A stretch of 64,000 nt of DNA, from positions 1-64,000 of the forward strand of contig NZ_FOFZ01000007.1 of the NCBI RefSeq assembly GCF_900111075.1. The letters are read 5' to 3'. Position 1 is the first letter of the stretch. The number at the start of each line of letters is the position of its first letter. Below the pieces are notes generated by a model. That model searched no databases, was not told the DNA's origin, and was given only the letters and a program-made list of their open reading frames with translations. This DNA comes from Flavobacterium frigoris (GTDB lineage Bacteria > Bacteroidota > Bacteroidia > Flavobacteriales > Flavobacteriaceae). This document shows, piece after piece, positions 53,439-61,573 of the stretch. Position numbers and translations under genes: made by a program.

Positions 53439-53855
53439 ATGAGTAAAGATACAAACAAGCAAACAGCGGCAACGTTGTTTGCTTCTACTACACACGATGT
53501 CCTTTGGGCAAATCCTAAAGGCGAATTTTTCACTTCGGAGAACATTGGTACTTTGAGTTTGAAAGCAGGTCAGAAATTGACCAAATTTGAACGTACTGAA
53601 GAAGTTACTGAAGATGATAAAGCAGTTAAGCCTATGACTGCTACTGATGCCATTGCATTTATTCTAAAAGCAGAATCACTAGAAGAATTAAAGCCTTTTG
53701 AAACTGATGAACGTAAGACGGTTAAAATCGCTTATGACGGTAGAACAGCTGAATTGGTGGCTAAAATTGAAGTTAGTACTTCTCAAGAAGTAAAAACTGC
53801 TGAAGGCACTCAAGAAGGAACCAACGGAAACGAAGACACCGAAGACAAAAAGTAA
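53439..53855 (+). CDS. Hypothetical structural protein between capsid and sheath
   Basis: An acidic 138-residue protein starting MSKDTNKQTAATLFASTTHD, with a beta-rich N-terminal half and an acidic, disordered C-terminus ending in EDTEDKK. It is probably a head or connector protein from its position. Nothing else recognised. Confidence 0.6.
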   Translation: MSKDTNKQTAATLFASTTHDVLWANPKGEFFTSENIGTLSLKAGQKLTKFERTEEVTEDDKAVKPMTATDAIAFILKAESLEELKPFETDERKTVKIAYDGRTAELVAKIEVSTSQEVKTAEGTQEGTNGNEDTEDKK

Positions 53856-53875
53856 ATTTAAAACCGATTTAAACA

Positions 53876-55120
53876 ATGGCAAATTTAAATGCTGCAGATA
53901 TTAAAAAAGGCAAAGTAGGTGCCAATAGGCTCAACAATGATAGACGGGTTTCGGCTATCATTGTGAGTTCTCCTGTCATTCCTCTTTTAGCTTTTAAAGA
54001 AACGGTTCAATTTTATGGATTGTTTGATGCTGCTCAAAAAGGCATTACTGAAGCCTTTGATAAGGATAACAATGTAAACGTGTATCGTCATGTACGTGAG
54101 TTTTATCGTAATGCTGGCGAAGGCGTTTTGTTAAACTTCATGGCCGTGCCGCAAACAGAAACTTTGGTTTCTATTTGTCAAGACACGACAAACGATAAAT
54201 TAAAACGTTTGTTGATTGATTCTGATTTTAAAGTGCGTCAATTGGCTGTGGCTTTAAATCCAACCGTTGCAGGTGTACCAGTGGATGGCTTAGTTCCTGA
54301 TGTTGTTGATGCAATTTCATTTGCTCAAGGAATGGCCGAATTGGCTTACAATCAGTTTATGCCAACACATATCTTTTTAGAAGGTTATCAATTGGGTGGT
54401 TTGAGCTCTGTAGTGCCTCACTTGAGAGAAATCGAAAATGTAGCTGCTACAAAGGTAACCATGGTAATTGGTCAAGACTGGCAATATGCCGATACTAAGA
54501 CGGGTATCGCTCAAAAGTTTGCCGATGTGGGAACCGTTTTAGGTGTTTGCGCAGCTGCTGCCATTAATCAAAATATAGGGGACAATGAAGCCTTTAATTT
54601 GATGGATGCAAAAAAATCCGCTTGGATGATTCCTGGACTATCGAGCCATCAAAAAAACAAAGAAATATTCGAACAATTACAAACTTTTGAAGACAAAGGC
54701 TATGTATTTGGATTGTCTTATGCTGGACTAGCTGGAATTCGCATTAACAACGATCACGTTTGCGCCCCAATTATCATTGATGATGAAGGCAACTTAAACG
54801 AGCATACTATTGCTTACGGTCGTGTGATGGATGATTGCGCTAGGCAATTAAGAACGGCTTATTTACCCAAAATCAAAAAGACCTATCCAGTTGACGATTT
54901 AGGAAAATTACCTACTGGCGTGCGTGTTTCACTAGAAACGATTGGCGACAATATCTTTAATGATATGGAGAACGCTGTCGAAATTTCGGGCGGTAAAACG
55001 ACCATTGACCCTGATAGTGATCTTCTAGTTGCTAAAGAATTAAAAGTAGCCTTCAATGTACAGCCAACTGGCGTACTGGGTTATTTGAACGGAACTATTA
55101 ACTTGAAATCTACCCAATAA
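53876..55120 (+). CDS. DUF2586 tail sheath-like protein
   Basis: The 414-residue protein belongs to DUF2586, tail sheath-like proteins of Bacteroidota phages: MANLNAADIKKGKVGANRLN, AFKETVQFYGLFDAAQKGIT, EGVLLNFMAVPQTETLVSIC and FGLSYAGLAGIRINNDHVCA. It indicates a contractile tail. The stop overlaps the tube gene start by one base. Confidence 0.85.
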   Translation: MANLNAADIKKGKVGANRLNNDRRVSAIIVSSPVIPLLAFKETVQFYGLFDAAQKGITEAFDKDNNVNVYRHVREFYRNAGEGVLLNFMAVPQTETLVSICQDTTNDKLKRLLIDSDFKVRQLAVALNPTVAGVPVDGLVPDVVDAISFAQGMAELAYNQFMPTHIFLEGYQLGGLSSVVPHLREIENVAATKVTMVIGQDWQYADTKTGIAQKFADVGTVLGVCAAAAINQNIGDNEAFNLMDAKKSAWMIPGLSSHQKNKEIFEQLQTFEDKGYVFGLSYAGLAGIRINNDHVCAPIIIDDEGNLNEHTIAYGRVMDDCARQLRTAYLPKIKKTYPVDDLGKLPTGVRVSLETIGDNIFNDMENAVEISGGKTTIDPDSDLLVAKELKVAFNVQPTGVLGYLNGTINLKSTQ

Positions 55121-55536
55121 TGGCAAAAATAACCCGAAACGGAAAAGCCTACGATAGTGCTGATTGTACTGTTTTTATTAATGGTGTACCTCTTGAAGTG
55201 ACATCAGCTACTTACGGAAACGAACAGGAGCATCAATTGAACTGGACGCTTGGCTCTAATGCAACGAGTTGGAGTAAGGGAAAAATTACTCCTAACGCAT
55301 CGATAGGAATCATGATGCATGACATCACGCCACTTGAAATGGCAGCCAAAGGAGGAATTTTAAACATTAAGCCTTTTGATGTAATTATCACTTTTACTAA
55401 TGAATACAATGTTATCATAACGGATAAGCTATTGGTTAAATTCATGAAGGAAGGTCGCGAAGTTACTGGCGAAATGGGGTTAAAGATGGAATACCCGCTG
55501 TTCGCTCTTAAAGTCGATTTGAACGTCGCAAATTAA
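55120..55536 (+). CDS. Tail tube protein
   Basis: A 138-residue protein starting MAKITRNGKAYDSADCTVFI with beta-sandwich pattern (VTSATYGNEQEHQLNWTLGS, LLVKFMKEGREVTGEMGLKM). It lies directly after the sheath, the classical sheath-tube order of contractile phages. Family assignment rests on position and fold pattern. Confidence 0.75.
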   Translation: MAKITRNGKAYDSADCTVFINGVPLEVTSATYGNEQEHQLNWTLGSNATSWSKGKITPNASIGIMMHDITPLEMAAKGGILNIKPFDVIITFTNEYNVIITDKLLVKFMKEGREVTGEMGLKMEYPLFALKVDLNVAN

Positions 55537-55567
55537 AAAATACATTTCTCTCTTTCATTTTTCTCTG

Positions 55568-55594
55568 AAAACCCTCTTTCGGGAGGGTTTTTTT
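55568..55594 (+). terminator. Hairpin after the tube gene
   Basis: AAACCCTC and GAGGGTTT form a stem around TTTCGG-type loop followed by seven Ts. It would lower expression of the downstream tail-assembly genes relative to the abundant sheath and tube. Confidence 0.85.
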
Positions 55595-55620
55595 AAATCA
55601 AATTTAAACACAAAAATATA

Positions 55621-56126
55621 ATGGCTAAAGCTAAAAAAGAAGTAAGTCAAGACGTAATTGACAAAGTAGGCGGTGTAGAATACTTACAACGTGCGTTCCT
55701 AAAAGATGAAGTAAAAGGCGTCGAGATAGAAGTTATTGTAAGTGTTCCTGATCGTGTGGTTCTAGGCGAATACATGAAGTATTCACAAGTGAATCCAAAG
55801 AAAGCTCAAGAGATTTTAGTGAAAAACTGCTTGCATACTGATGTTGATCAGGTGATGGCATCCCGTCATTTATTTATGGGGGCTGTAGCGGCAATTGCTG
55901 AAATTATGCCAATTGGTGAAGTGCGTTTGGGAAAGTACTAGAAGATTGTCCAGGACTGATTGATGAAGACGAATTTGATATTGTTTTTAAAATGGATGCG
56001 ATGATCAGTCATTTTCTTCATATTCCATTTCCTGAAAAGTTAACAGATGACATTTGGATTAATAAATGGGCTCAAGTAAAATGGTTGATTAAAAAAGGAT
56101 TAGTAGCTCCAAAAACAGCAGAATAA
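55621..56126 (+). CDS. Tail assembly chaperone, long form by -1 frameshift
   Basis: The zero-frame product is 106 residues (55621-55941, ending GEVRLGKY). GGGAAAG at 55929-55935 lies as G GGA AAG in this frame; a -1 slip continues as VLEDCPGLIDEDEFDIVFKM through TAA at 56124-56126, giving about 168 residues. The same heptamer is used for lambda G/GT. The downstream frame has no start of its own nearby, the two frames cover the whole gap and the next gene starts at the last base of the stop. Confidence 0.85.
55929..55935 (+). promoter_or_regulatory. Programmed -1 frameshift slippery site GGGAAAG
   Basis: X-XXY-YYZ heptamer in the proper phase, two codons before the zero-frame TAG (55939-55941). 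Sense codons GGA AAG repair as GGG AAA after slipping. The same sequence is used in phage lambda. Confidence 0.8.
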
Positions 56127-56818
56127 TGGCCATAGACGCTTACAGTAAAGTTTTTAATGATGTAACGGAATTCCCTAAAAACATCACCATCGATTTGGCC
56201 GCACGTTATGCGGCCGCTTTCGGAATGATGGCAGCAGGAAAAGCAATCGACCGTGTTTTTGTAGATAAAACAGCCCAAAACGATTACGGTTTTAATGTCT
56301 ATCCACAACTGTCAAGCGATTTTGAATACGTTAAAATGGAAGTACCTGAAGTAGATACTTTGGAATTTTTTACTGTATTGCATGGCGATAAAGGAAGTCT
56401 TTTTGCACCGCCTTTGTTAATGAGTTTTTCTCAAGAGAAATCTTTGATTGAAACCGAGGTAAATGATGATGATCCAATAATCGTTGAGCGATGGGGAACT
56501 AAACCTTGGGATATTACCATAAACGGACTGTTGATTGATTTAGAAAAAAGGGTGTATCCAACCGATGAAATTAGAAGATTGAACCAGAACTGGAAGTATA
56601 ACGGGGTAGTCAAGGTCATAGGAACTCAGTTTGAAGAATTGGATATTGACAGTATTTATTTTCGTTCTGTCAATTTTACTCGAGTTGAAGGGTATTCGGA
56701 TACGGTTCAATTTTCGATCAATGCCAGTTCTATAAAAGCGGTCAATTTCACATTACTTAAACCTAGAAAAACGGTCGTAGTCGCTTCGAATATCGAATAC
56801 GCAGGATACCAAGAATAA
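56126..56818 (+). CDS. DUF6046 phage protein (baseplate-associated)
   Basis: A 230-residue protein of a Bacteroidota phage family: MAIDAYSKVFNDVTEFPKNI, GTKPWDITINGLLIDLEKRV and VNFTRVEGYSDTVQFSINAS. Starts on the chaperone stop and its stop shares a base with the hub gene start. By position, between chaperone and hub, it is probably a baseplate/tail-initiator protein. Confidence 0.72.
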   Translation: MAIDAYSKVFNDVTEFPKNITIDLAARYAAAFGMMAAGKAIDRVFVDKTAQNDYGFNVYPQLSSDFEYVKMEVPEVDTLEFFTVLHGDKGSLFAPPLLMSFSQEKSLIETEVNDDDPIIVERWGTKPWDITINGLLIDLEKRVYPTDEIRRLNQNWKYNGVVKVIGTQFEELDIDSIYFRSVNFTRVEGYSDTVQFSINASSIKAVNFTLLKPRKTVVVASNIEYAGYQE

Positions 56819-57822
56819 TGAATTATCTCTATTACAATATATCGTTAAATATCACTATTGGAGGGGAATTAGAGTTTGCCGTGGCTCAGTCTATTCATAT
56901 CGAATCGAGCGTGCAGGTGCTTAGTGATACGGCAAAATTAGAATTGCCCAGGGCTTTTAAAAATGCGGTTGATCAAGTAGGTAACGCAGTCAATATAGCG
57001 GGTAAATCTATCCTTGATTTTATGAAGCGTGGTGACTCTATTAAAATTGAATTGGGTTATGATGGAAGGCTAAAAACAGAGTTTGAAGGATACATCACAA
57101 AAATAGGGGCTGAAATGCCATTACAATTGGAGTGCGAAGATGAAATGTTTCAACTCAAGAAAGCCCCTAGAGTAACTAAGTTTATCAAATCAGGTAAGCT
57201 CATTGATATTTTAAAAGCGGTGGTACCAGCTAAATACACGATTGAGTGTAATGCTGATTACAGTATAGGCAAATGGTTAATTGAGGATGCTACTCCTTAC
57301 AATGTGCTAGAGGAACTAAGAGAAAAAGCAGGCATACGAGCCTATTTTAAAAACCCTGCCACATTATGTGTTGGGATGATTGTCGATTTCAAAGCAGAAA
57401 CAACGCATGCATTTAATTTTAGTGAAAATGTAAGGCGTGGCAGTAATTTGAAGTTTATCGAAACTCCAAAACCATTATTGTTAAGTATTGAAAGCAAGCA
57501 GGCTAACGGTTCGGTTCTCAAAGTATCAAAAGGCGAAAAAGGCGGTGACGAAAAAACAGTGAAGCTGTGGCCAAATATGGTTAAAGCTGATTTGCAAAAA
57601 TGGTTAGATGCACGGCATTCAGTTGCAACTAATGATGGCTTCGAAGGAACTTTAGACAGTTGGTGTTATCCAATCACTAAAGCAGGAGATGCGGCGCAAT
57701 TGTACCGACCTATGTACGAAGATAGGCATCAAGACGGGAGGTATTTTATAGAAAGTGTAACCATTGATGTTAACGGAACAGATGGAATAAAACGATCAAA
57801 TACATTAAGTTATAAGCTATGA
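56818..57822 (+). CDS. Baseplate hub protein (gpD/gp27-like)
   Basis: The 334-residue protein has an N-terminal beta domain (VQVLSDTAKLELPRAFKNAV), then GDSIKIELGYDGRLKTEFEG and a C-terminal part with PMYEDRHQDGRYFIESVTID, all fitting late control gene D-like hub proteins. It forms the tail hub with the spike. Stop overlaps the next start by four bases. Confidence 0.75.
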   Translation: MNYLYYNISLNITIGGELEFAVAQSIHIESSVQVLSDTAKLELPRAFKNAVDQVGNAVNIAGKSILDFMKRGDSIKIELGYDGRLKTEFEGYITKIGAEMPLQLECEDEMFQLKKAPRVTKFIKSGKLIDILKAVVPAKYTIECNADYSIGKWLIEDATPYNVLEELREKAGIRAYFKNPATLCVGMIVDFKAETTHAFNFSENVRRGSNLKFIETPKPLLLSIESKQANGSVLKVSKGEKGGDEKTVKLWPNMVKADLQKWLDARHSVATNDGFEGTLDSWCYPITKAGDAAQLYRPMYEDRHQDGRYFIESVTIDVNGTDGIKRSNTLSYKL

Positions 57823-58301
57823 GTGAAGTGGACGAAATTTTAAAACAGGCGATTGTCGCACTGGGTAAAAAACGTAAAAAGTTCACGCTGATAGTTGGCG
57901 CGGTAAAAGCAATTGAAGGCGATACTTGTACGGTAGATGATTATGAAGACGTACAGCTGAATGCCATAATTGAGGATTTAGATAGCCAATTTACGGTTTA
58001 TCCAAAAGTGGGTTCTAAAGTGGTCATTGCTCGACTGGATGATTCAGATTCAATGTTTATTATTCGACATTCAGAAATAGAGAAAATAACGATTAAGATT
58101 AATGATCAGTTATTTGAAATGAAGGACGGAAAGTTTACTGTTAAATCAGGAGAGTTAAGCCTTAAATCGATTTTAAACGATGGTTTTGACCAATTGACTA
58201 AAGCGGTTATAATGACACCTTCGGGTCCTGGGAAGTTTTCGGCTGCTGATGTAGCAATATTTAATCAATTGAAAACCAAAACCAATCAATTACTAAGCTA
58301 A
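57819..58301 (+). CDS. Baseplate spike-like protein
   Basis: The 160-residue protein has an OB-like N-terminal domain (VGAVKAIEGDTCTVDDYEDV, VYPKVGSKVVIARLDDSDSM), followed by short repeats IKINDQLFEMKDGKFTVKSG typical of a beta-helical spike as in gpV/gp45. The next gene starts on the last base of its stop. Confidence 0.7.
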   Translation: MSEVDEILKQAIVALGKKRKKFTLIVGAVKAIEGDTCTVDDYEDVQLNAIIEDLDSQFTVYPKVGSKVVIARLDDSDSMFIIRHSEIEKITIKINDQLFEMKDGKFTVKSGELSLKSILNDGFDQLTKAVIMTPSGPGKFSAADVAIFNQLKTKTNQLLS

Positions 58302-58516
58302 TGGCATTAAACGATAACGCATTTAAAGCGGAAATAATCGCTTTGCAGGATGAAATGATTACAGCTGTTGATTATGATCAAGCTAAAGTTATTTATGCTG
58401 AAAAATTAATGACAGCTATTAAAAATTATATCAAATCAGGAACTTTAAAAACAACGGTTAGCACAACAGGAACCGCAGCGGCTCAAACTGGAACAGGAAC
58501 TGGAGCAATAACATAA
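58301..58516 (+). CDS. Hypothetical small tail protein, 71 residues
   Basis: Starts MALNDNAFKAEIIALQDEMI and ends with a Thr/Ala/Gly-rich tail. Helical N-terminus. Tightly packed between spike and gp25-like genes; no family recognised. Confidence 0.6.
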   Translation: MALNDNAFKAEIIALQDEMITAVDYDQAKVIYAEKLMTAIKNYIKSGTLKTTVSTTGTAAAQTGTGTGAIT

Positions 58517-58518
58517 AT

Positions 58519-58806
58519 ATGAGACAAGATATATTGAGAGACGATACAGGAGGTTTGGCTTTTGCTGATGGCGATTTTGCCACTGGCCAAAGCGATCAAC
58601 AACACGTTGAAGATATTCTAGACTTGCAACCAGGAGAATTAAAAGAATTCCCTTTAGTAGGTTTTGGTGCGATCAATTATATCAAAAGAACTATTACTGC
58701 GGCTGAATTTAAACGTGATTTAAAAGTACAGTTAAATATGGACGGCTACGCAAATCCTATTATTGATATCAGCAACGGAATTGAAAATTTAAACATTGAA
58801 ATATGA
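58519..58806 (+). CDS. Baseplate wedge protein (gp25-like)
   Basis: The 95-residue protein contains QSDQQHVEDILDLQPGELKE and VGFGAINYIKRTITAAEFKR, consistent with the gpW/gp25 lysozyme-like wedge family. It overlaps the next gene by four bases. Confidence 0.7.
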   Translation: MRQDILRDDTGGLAFADGDFATGQSDQQHVEDILDLQPGELKEFPLVGFGAINYIKRTITAAEFKRDLKVQLNMDGYANPIIDISNGIENLNIEI

Positions 58807-59213
58807 ATGAAATAGTAATCACGTTGTTAGGAATTTTAACGACAGCCGCATCAGGTTATTTGAGTTTTTTGTTTGCGAGAAGTAAATACAAGCAGGAAGT
58901 CGAAAAAATAAAAGTAGAAGTTTTACAAGCTCGTGAAAGTGCCGATACAATAGCGATTGATAATGATATAAAACTATCAGGACATTACAAGGAAATTCTT
59001 GATGATCTAAAATCTCGATACGAAAGCAGGTATAAAGAATTTGAAGGCTTAATGAAGCGAAAAATTGATATGCTAGAGGAAGAATTGAAATTAAAAGACC
59101 GTAAAATAAAATTGCAACAGCAAGAAATAACCGAGTTGAAAAGAGAAAATCGAATTCTAAAAAAAGTACATGGAAACATCAGTAATAGTCTTAAACAGTC
59201 AGAGCCTACTTGA
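58803..59213 (+). CDS. Membrane-anchored coiled-coil protein
   Basis: The 136-residue protein has one N-terminal transmembrane helix (about 4-24: IVITLLGILTTAASGYLSFL) and then a continuous coiled coil (about 28-125) of charged heptads. That layout is like inner-membrane spanins, so a lysis role is possible; in this position it could also be a tail-associated protein. The LysM-like gene starts 44 bases before its stop. Confidence 0.6.
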   Translation: MNEIVITLLGILTTAASGYLSFLFARSKYKQEVEKIKVEVLQARESADTIAIDNDIKLSGHYKEILDDLKSRYESRYKEFEGLMKRKIDMLEEELKLKDRKIKLQQQEITELKRENRILKKVHGNISNSLKQSEPT

Positions 59214-59475
59214 TATAGCGATACGCTATTTGGGAACGGTAGAAGCGGCACTAGACATTGCTGTTCTGAACAAGATTAGTATTACTGAAGACTTAGTACC
59301 TGGGCAAATTTTGGAGCTTCCAAATGTCGACTACGGATATCAAGAAATAGTTACTTTTTTTAATGCAAACAAAACGCAGCCTGCTACTGCTTTGAGCGAC
59401 GACAATAAGGCGATTATTGAAGGCGATTCAGGTATTGGGTTTTGGACAATTGAAGATAATTTTATAGTACAATAA
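59170..59475 (+). CDS. LysM-like tail protein (gpX type)
   Basis: A 101-residue protein: SLLDIAIRYLGTVEAALDIA and VPGQILELPNVDYGYQEIVT form a LysM-type motif as in tail protein X, which in other phages binds peptidoglycan or sits at the tail tip. Overlaps the upstream coiled-coil gene by 44 bases. Confidence 0.68.
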   Translation: METSVIVLNSQSLLDIAIRYLGTVEAALDIAVLNKISITEDLVPGQILELPNVDYGYQEIVTFFNANKTQPATALSDDNKAIIEGDSGIGFWTIEDNFIVQ

Positions 59476-59476
59476 C

Positions 59477-60319
59477 ATGGCACGACCTTTAGCAACAATA
59501 CATAAATTAATGTTAGATGATATCGCCTCAAGCGAGGTTTTGTCTACCAAATTAATTTCATCAAGTTTATATGCAGTTTATAGAAACTTTACTTACATCG
59601 TAGCCGTCGCAATTTTTATTTTCGAAGGCTTGTTTGATCAAGGCAGGAAAGAAGTTGATGATAAAATTTACAATCAAAAGTCCGGGCGTTTACCTTGGTA
59701 TAGAACAATGGCTTTAGCGTTTCAATTTGGTTTTGATTTAGTACCAGATAAAGACTATTATAATAATGGTAATGCTACTACTGAAGAAATTGAAGCTTCA
59801 AAAATTATTAAGTATGCTGCTGTTGTAGAATCGGATACTGAAAGTAGGATTATTATAAAAATAGCTGCTGAGGTTGATGGAGTTCTAAGTGATTTTACAG
59901 ACCCTACACAAGTGGAAGCTATTGAAGCTTATTTTAAAGAAATCAAATGGCCTGGGCTAATCACAATAATTAATTATAAGGCTGATCAATTGTATTTGAA
60001 CATTCAAATCAAAAGAAACGCACAATTAATTGATAACAACGGATTAAGTATTGCTGATGCTAATTATCCAGTAAATGAAGCTATAGCCGAATTTATGAAA
60101 GAGTTACCCTTTAATGGTGAATTAAGACTTTCGGCACTTGTAGATAAATTGCAGTTGATTACTGGAGTAATTGATGTGACACTTTTGAGTGCGCAATCGG
60201 CTTGGATTAATCCTGCGATTAACGGTTACGATACACCACAAAATATATTTATTTCTAAGGTTGCGGTGAGTGGTTATTTCAAAGTAGTTAATTATAGCGG
60301 TATAGCGTATGTGGTTTGA
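59477..60319 (+). CDS. Baseplate J-like protein
   Basis: The 280-residue protein starts MARPLATIHKLMLDDIASSE and has mid-regions (VVESDTESRIIIKIAAEVDG, IKWPGLITIINYKADQLYLN) and a C-terminal part with LRLSALVDKLQLITGVIDVT, as in baseplate wedge J (gp47) proteins: ends with VDVT-like plus a strand. Position after the gp25-like gene agrees. Confidence 0.7.
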   Translation: MARPLATIHKLMLDDIASSEVLSTKLISSSLYAVYRNFTYIVAVAIFIFEGLFDQGRKEVDDKIYNQKSGRLPWYRTMALAFQFGFDLVPDKDYYNNGNATTEEIEASKIIKYAAVVESDTESRIIIKIAAEVDGVLSDFTDPTQVEAIEAYFKEIKWPGLITIINYKADQLYLNIQIKRNAQLIDNNGLSIADANYPVNEAIAEFMKELPFNGELRLSALVDKLQLITGVIDVTLLSAQSAWINPAINGYDTPQNIFISKVAVSGYFKVVNYSGIAYVV

Positions 60320-60797
60320 TATTGATTGGTATAAATACGGTGGTTCGATGTTACCTACCAAGTGGCGGGATAGTACTACGGTGGCTTTTGTAAAGGTATT
60401 GTTAAAGCCAATTAATCAGGTGTATTATTCTTGGTTCAATTGGCGAATTGATAACATTTATAAGCTCGAGCATACTGGACAAATATGTTCGTTGCGTGGT
60501 TCATTAAATGACAAATTTGACCCAATTGACAGGCGGATTTATATAGGCGATGGACAACAGAACCCAACTACTTATATCTATACAGAAGCTGAGTCTCAAG
60601 ACGTGTTTACGAATACTGAAAGCGAAGGAAAAGACGGGACATTATTCGTTTACACCGAAGCCGAAACGGCTGATACAGGACTAGACTTTATAGTTTATGT
60701 CCCCTTCGAAATTTTGAATAGAGAAATATACGCCATAAAGGCTCACATCGAATTTTATAAAGAAGGCGGCAAACGGTACGCCATAATAGGAACATAA
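60309..60797 (+). CDS. Baseplate protein (gpI-like)
   Basis: The 162-residue protein starts MWFDIDWYKYGGSMLPTKWR, is rich in Tyr/Trp, and includes VKVLLKPINQVYYSWFNWRI. It overlaps the J-like gene by 11 bases and precedes the tail-fibre genes, which is where the wedge protein I is found. Assignment by position. Confidence 0.6.
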   Translation: MWFDIDWYKYGGSMLPTKWRDSTTVAFVKVLLKPINQVYYSWFNWRIDNIYKLEHTGQICSLRGSLNDKFDPIDRRIYIGDGQQNPTTYIYTEAESQDVFTNTESEGKDGTLFVYTEAETADTGLDFIVYVPFEILNREIYAIKAHIEFYKEGGKRYAIIGT

Positions 60798-60798
60798 T

Positions 60799-61569
60799 AT
60801 GAACTTAACAAATTTTGTGCAAACAGGTGGTTTCCCAGTCAAAGCCGAAAGGCTACAGGAACTTCAAACTGCCTTTTCTGTTTTTAACGAATTGGGTTTT
60901 TTGGCGGGCAACTTGACTATTTTATCAGGTTGTAACCTACTTGGAACTAGCATAAGTGACGGCTATGTTTTTATTAATGGCGAAGTCTTGAAGTTTAAGG
61001 CGGGATTCATTAGTGCGGATGTGATTGTCATTCAAAATGAAAGTGCTAAAGAGTTTGAAAATGGTGAAGTAAAAGCGGTGCATTATGAACGCTACGCTAC
61101 TTTTGGAACTAATCTAGACGCTTCATGGCCTTGGGAAAGTTTTAAACGCCCTGACCCTATTACTGTTTTGATGGCTCGAATTAGTTTACTCGAAAAGAAG
61201 ACGGCTATTTTCACTCAGGGAGGCGTTGCATTCCCTTGGCGAAAGCCAGCTAATGAAATCCCAGCAGGATTTCAAGAGTGCAATGATTTAAGAGGTAAAA
61301 CGATTGTTGGTTATGACGAAAATCAGCCCGAATTTAATGCAATTGGAAAATCTGGTGGAGCAAAAAATAAAACACTGTCGATTGCTGAAATGCCAGCGCA
61401 TAGTCACACATATCAAAAAGCTAAGATTGGACGTGGGTATGATTTTCAAGATAGAACGCCGCCTCTAAGTAGTTTAGAAACTGCAGATACATCGACAGTA
61501 GGAAGCGGTCAAGCATTTTCAATATTAAACCCGTACAGAGTAGTATTATTTATAGAATTTATAGGATAA
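60799..61569 (+). CDS. Tail collar/short fibre protein
   Basis: The 256-residue protein has a C-terminal phage tail collar domain: GVAFPWRKPANEIPAGFQEC, TIVGYDENQPEFNAIGKSGG, SIAEMPAHSHTYQ and LNPYRVVLFIEFIG at the end. Proteins of this kind are fibre tips or adaptors used for host recognition. It is followed four bases later by the large fibre gene. Confidence 0.8.
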   Translation: MNLTNFVQTGGFPVKAERLQELQTAFSVFNELGFLAGNLTILSGCNLLGTSISDGYVFINGEVLKFKAGFISADVIVIQNESAKEFENGEVKAVHYERYATFGTNLDASWPWESFKRPDPITVLMARISLLEKKTAIFTQGGVAFPWRKPANEIPAGFQECNDLRGKTIVGYDENQPEFNAIGKSGGAKNKTLSIAEMPAHSHTYQKAKIGRGYDFQDRTPPLSSLETADTSTVGSGQAFSILNPYRVVLFIEFIG

Positions 61570-61573
61570 AATT

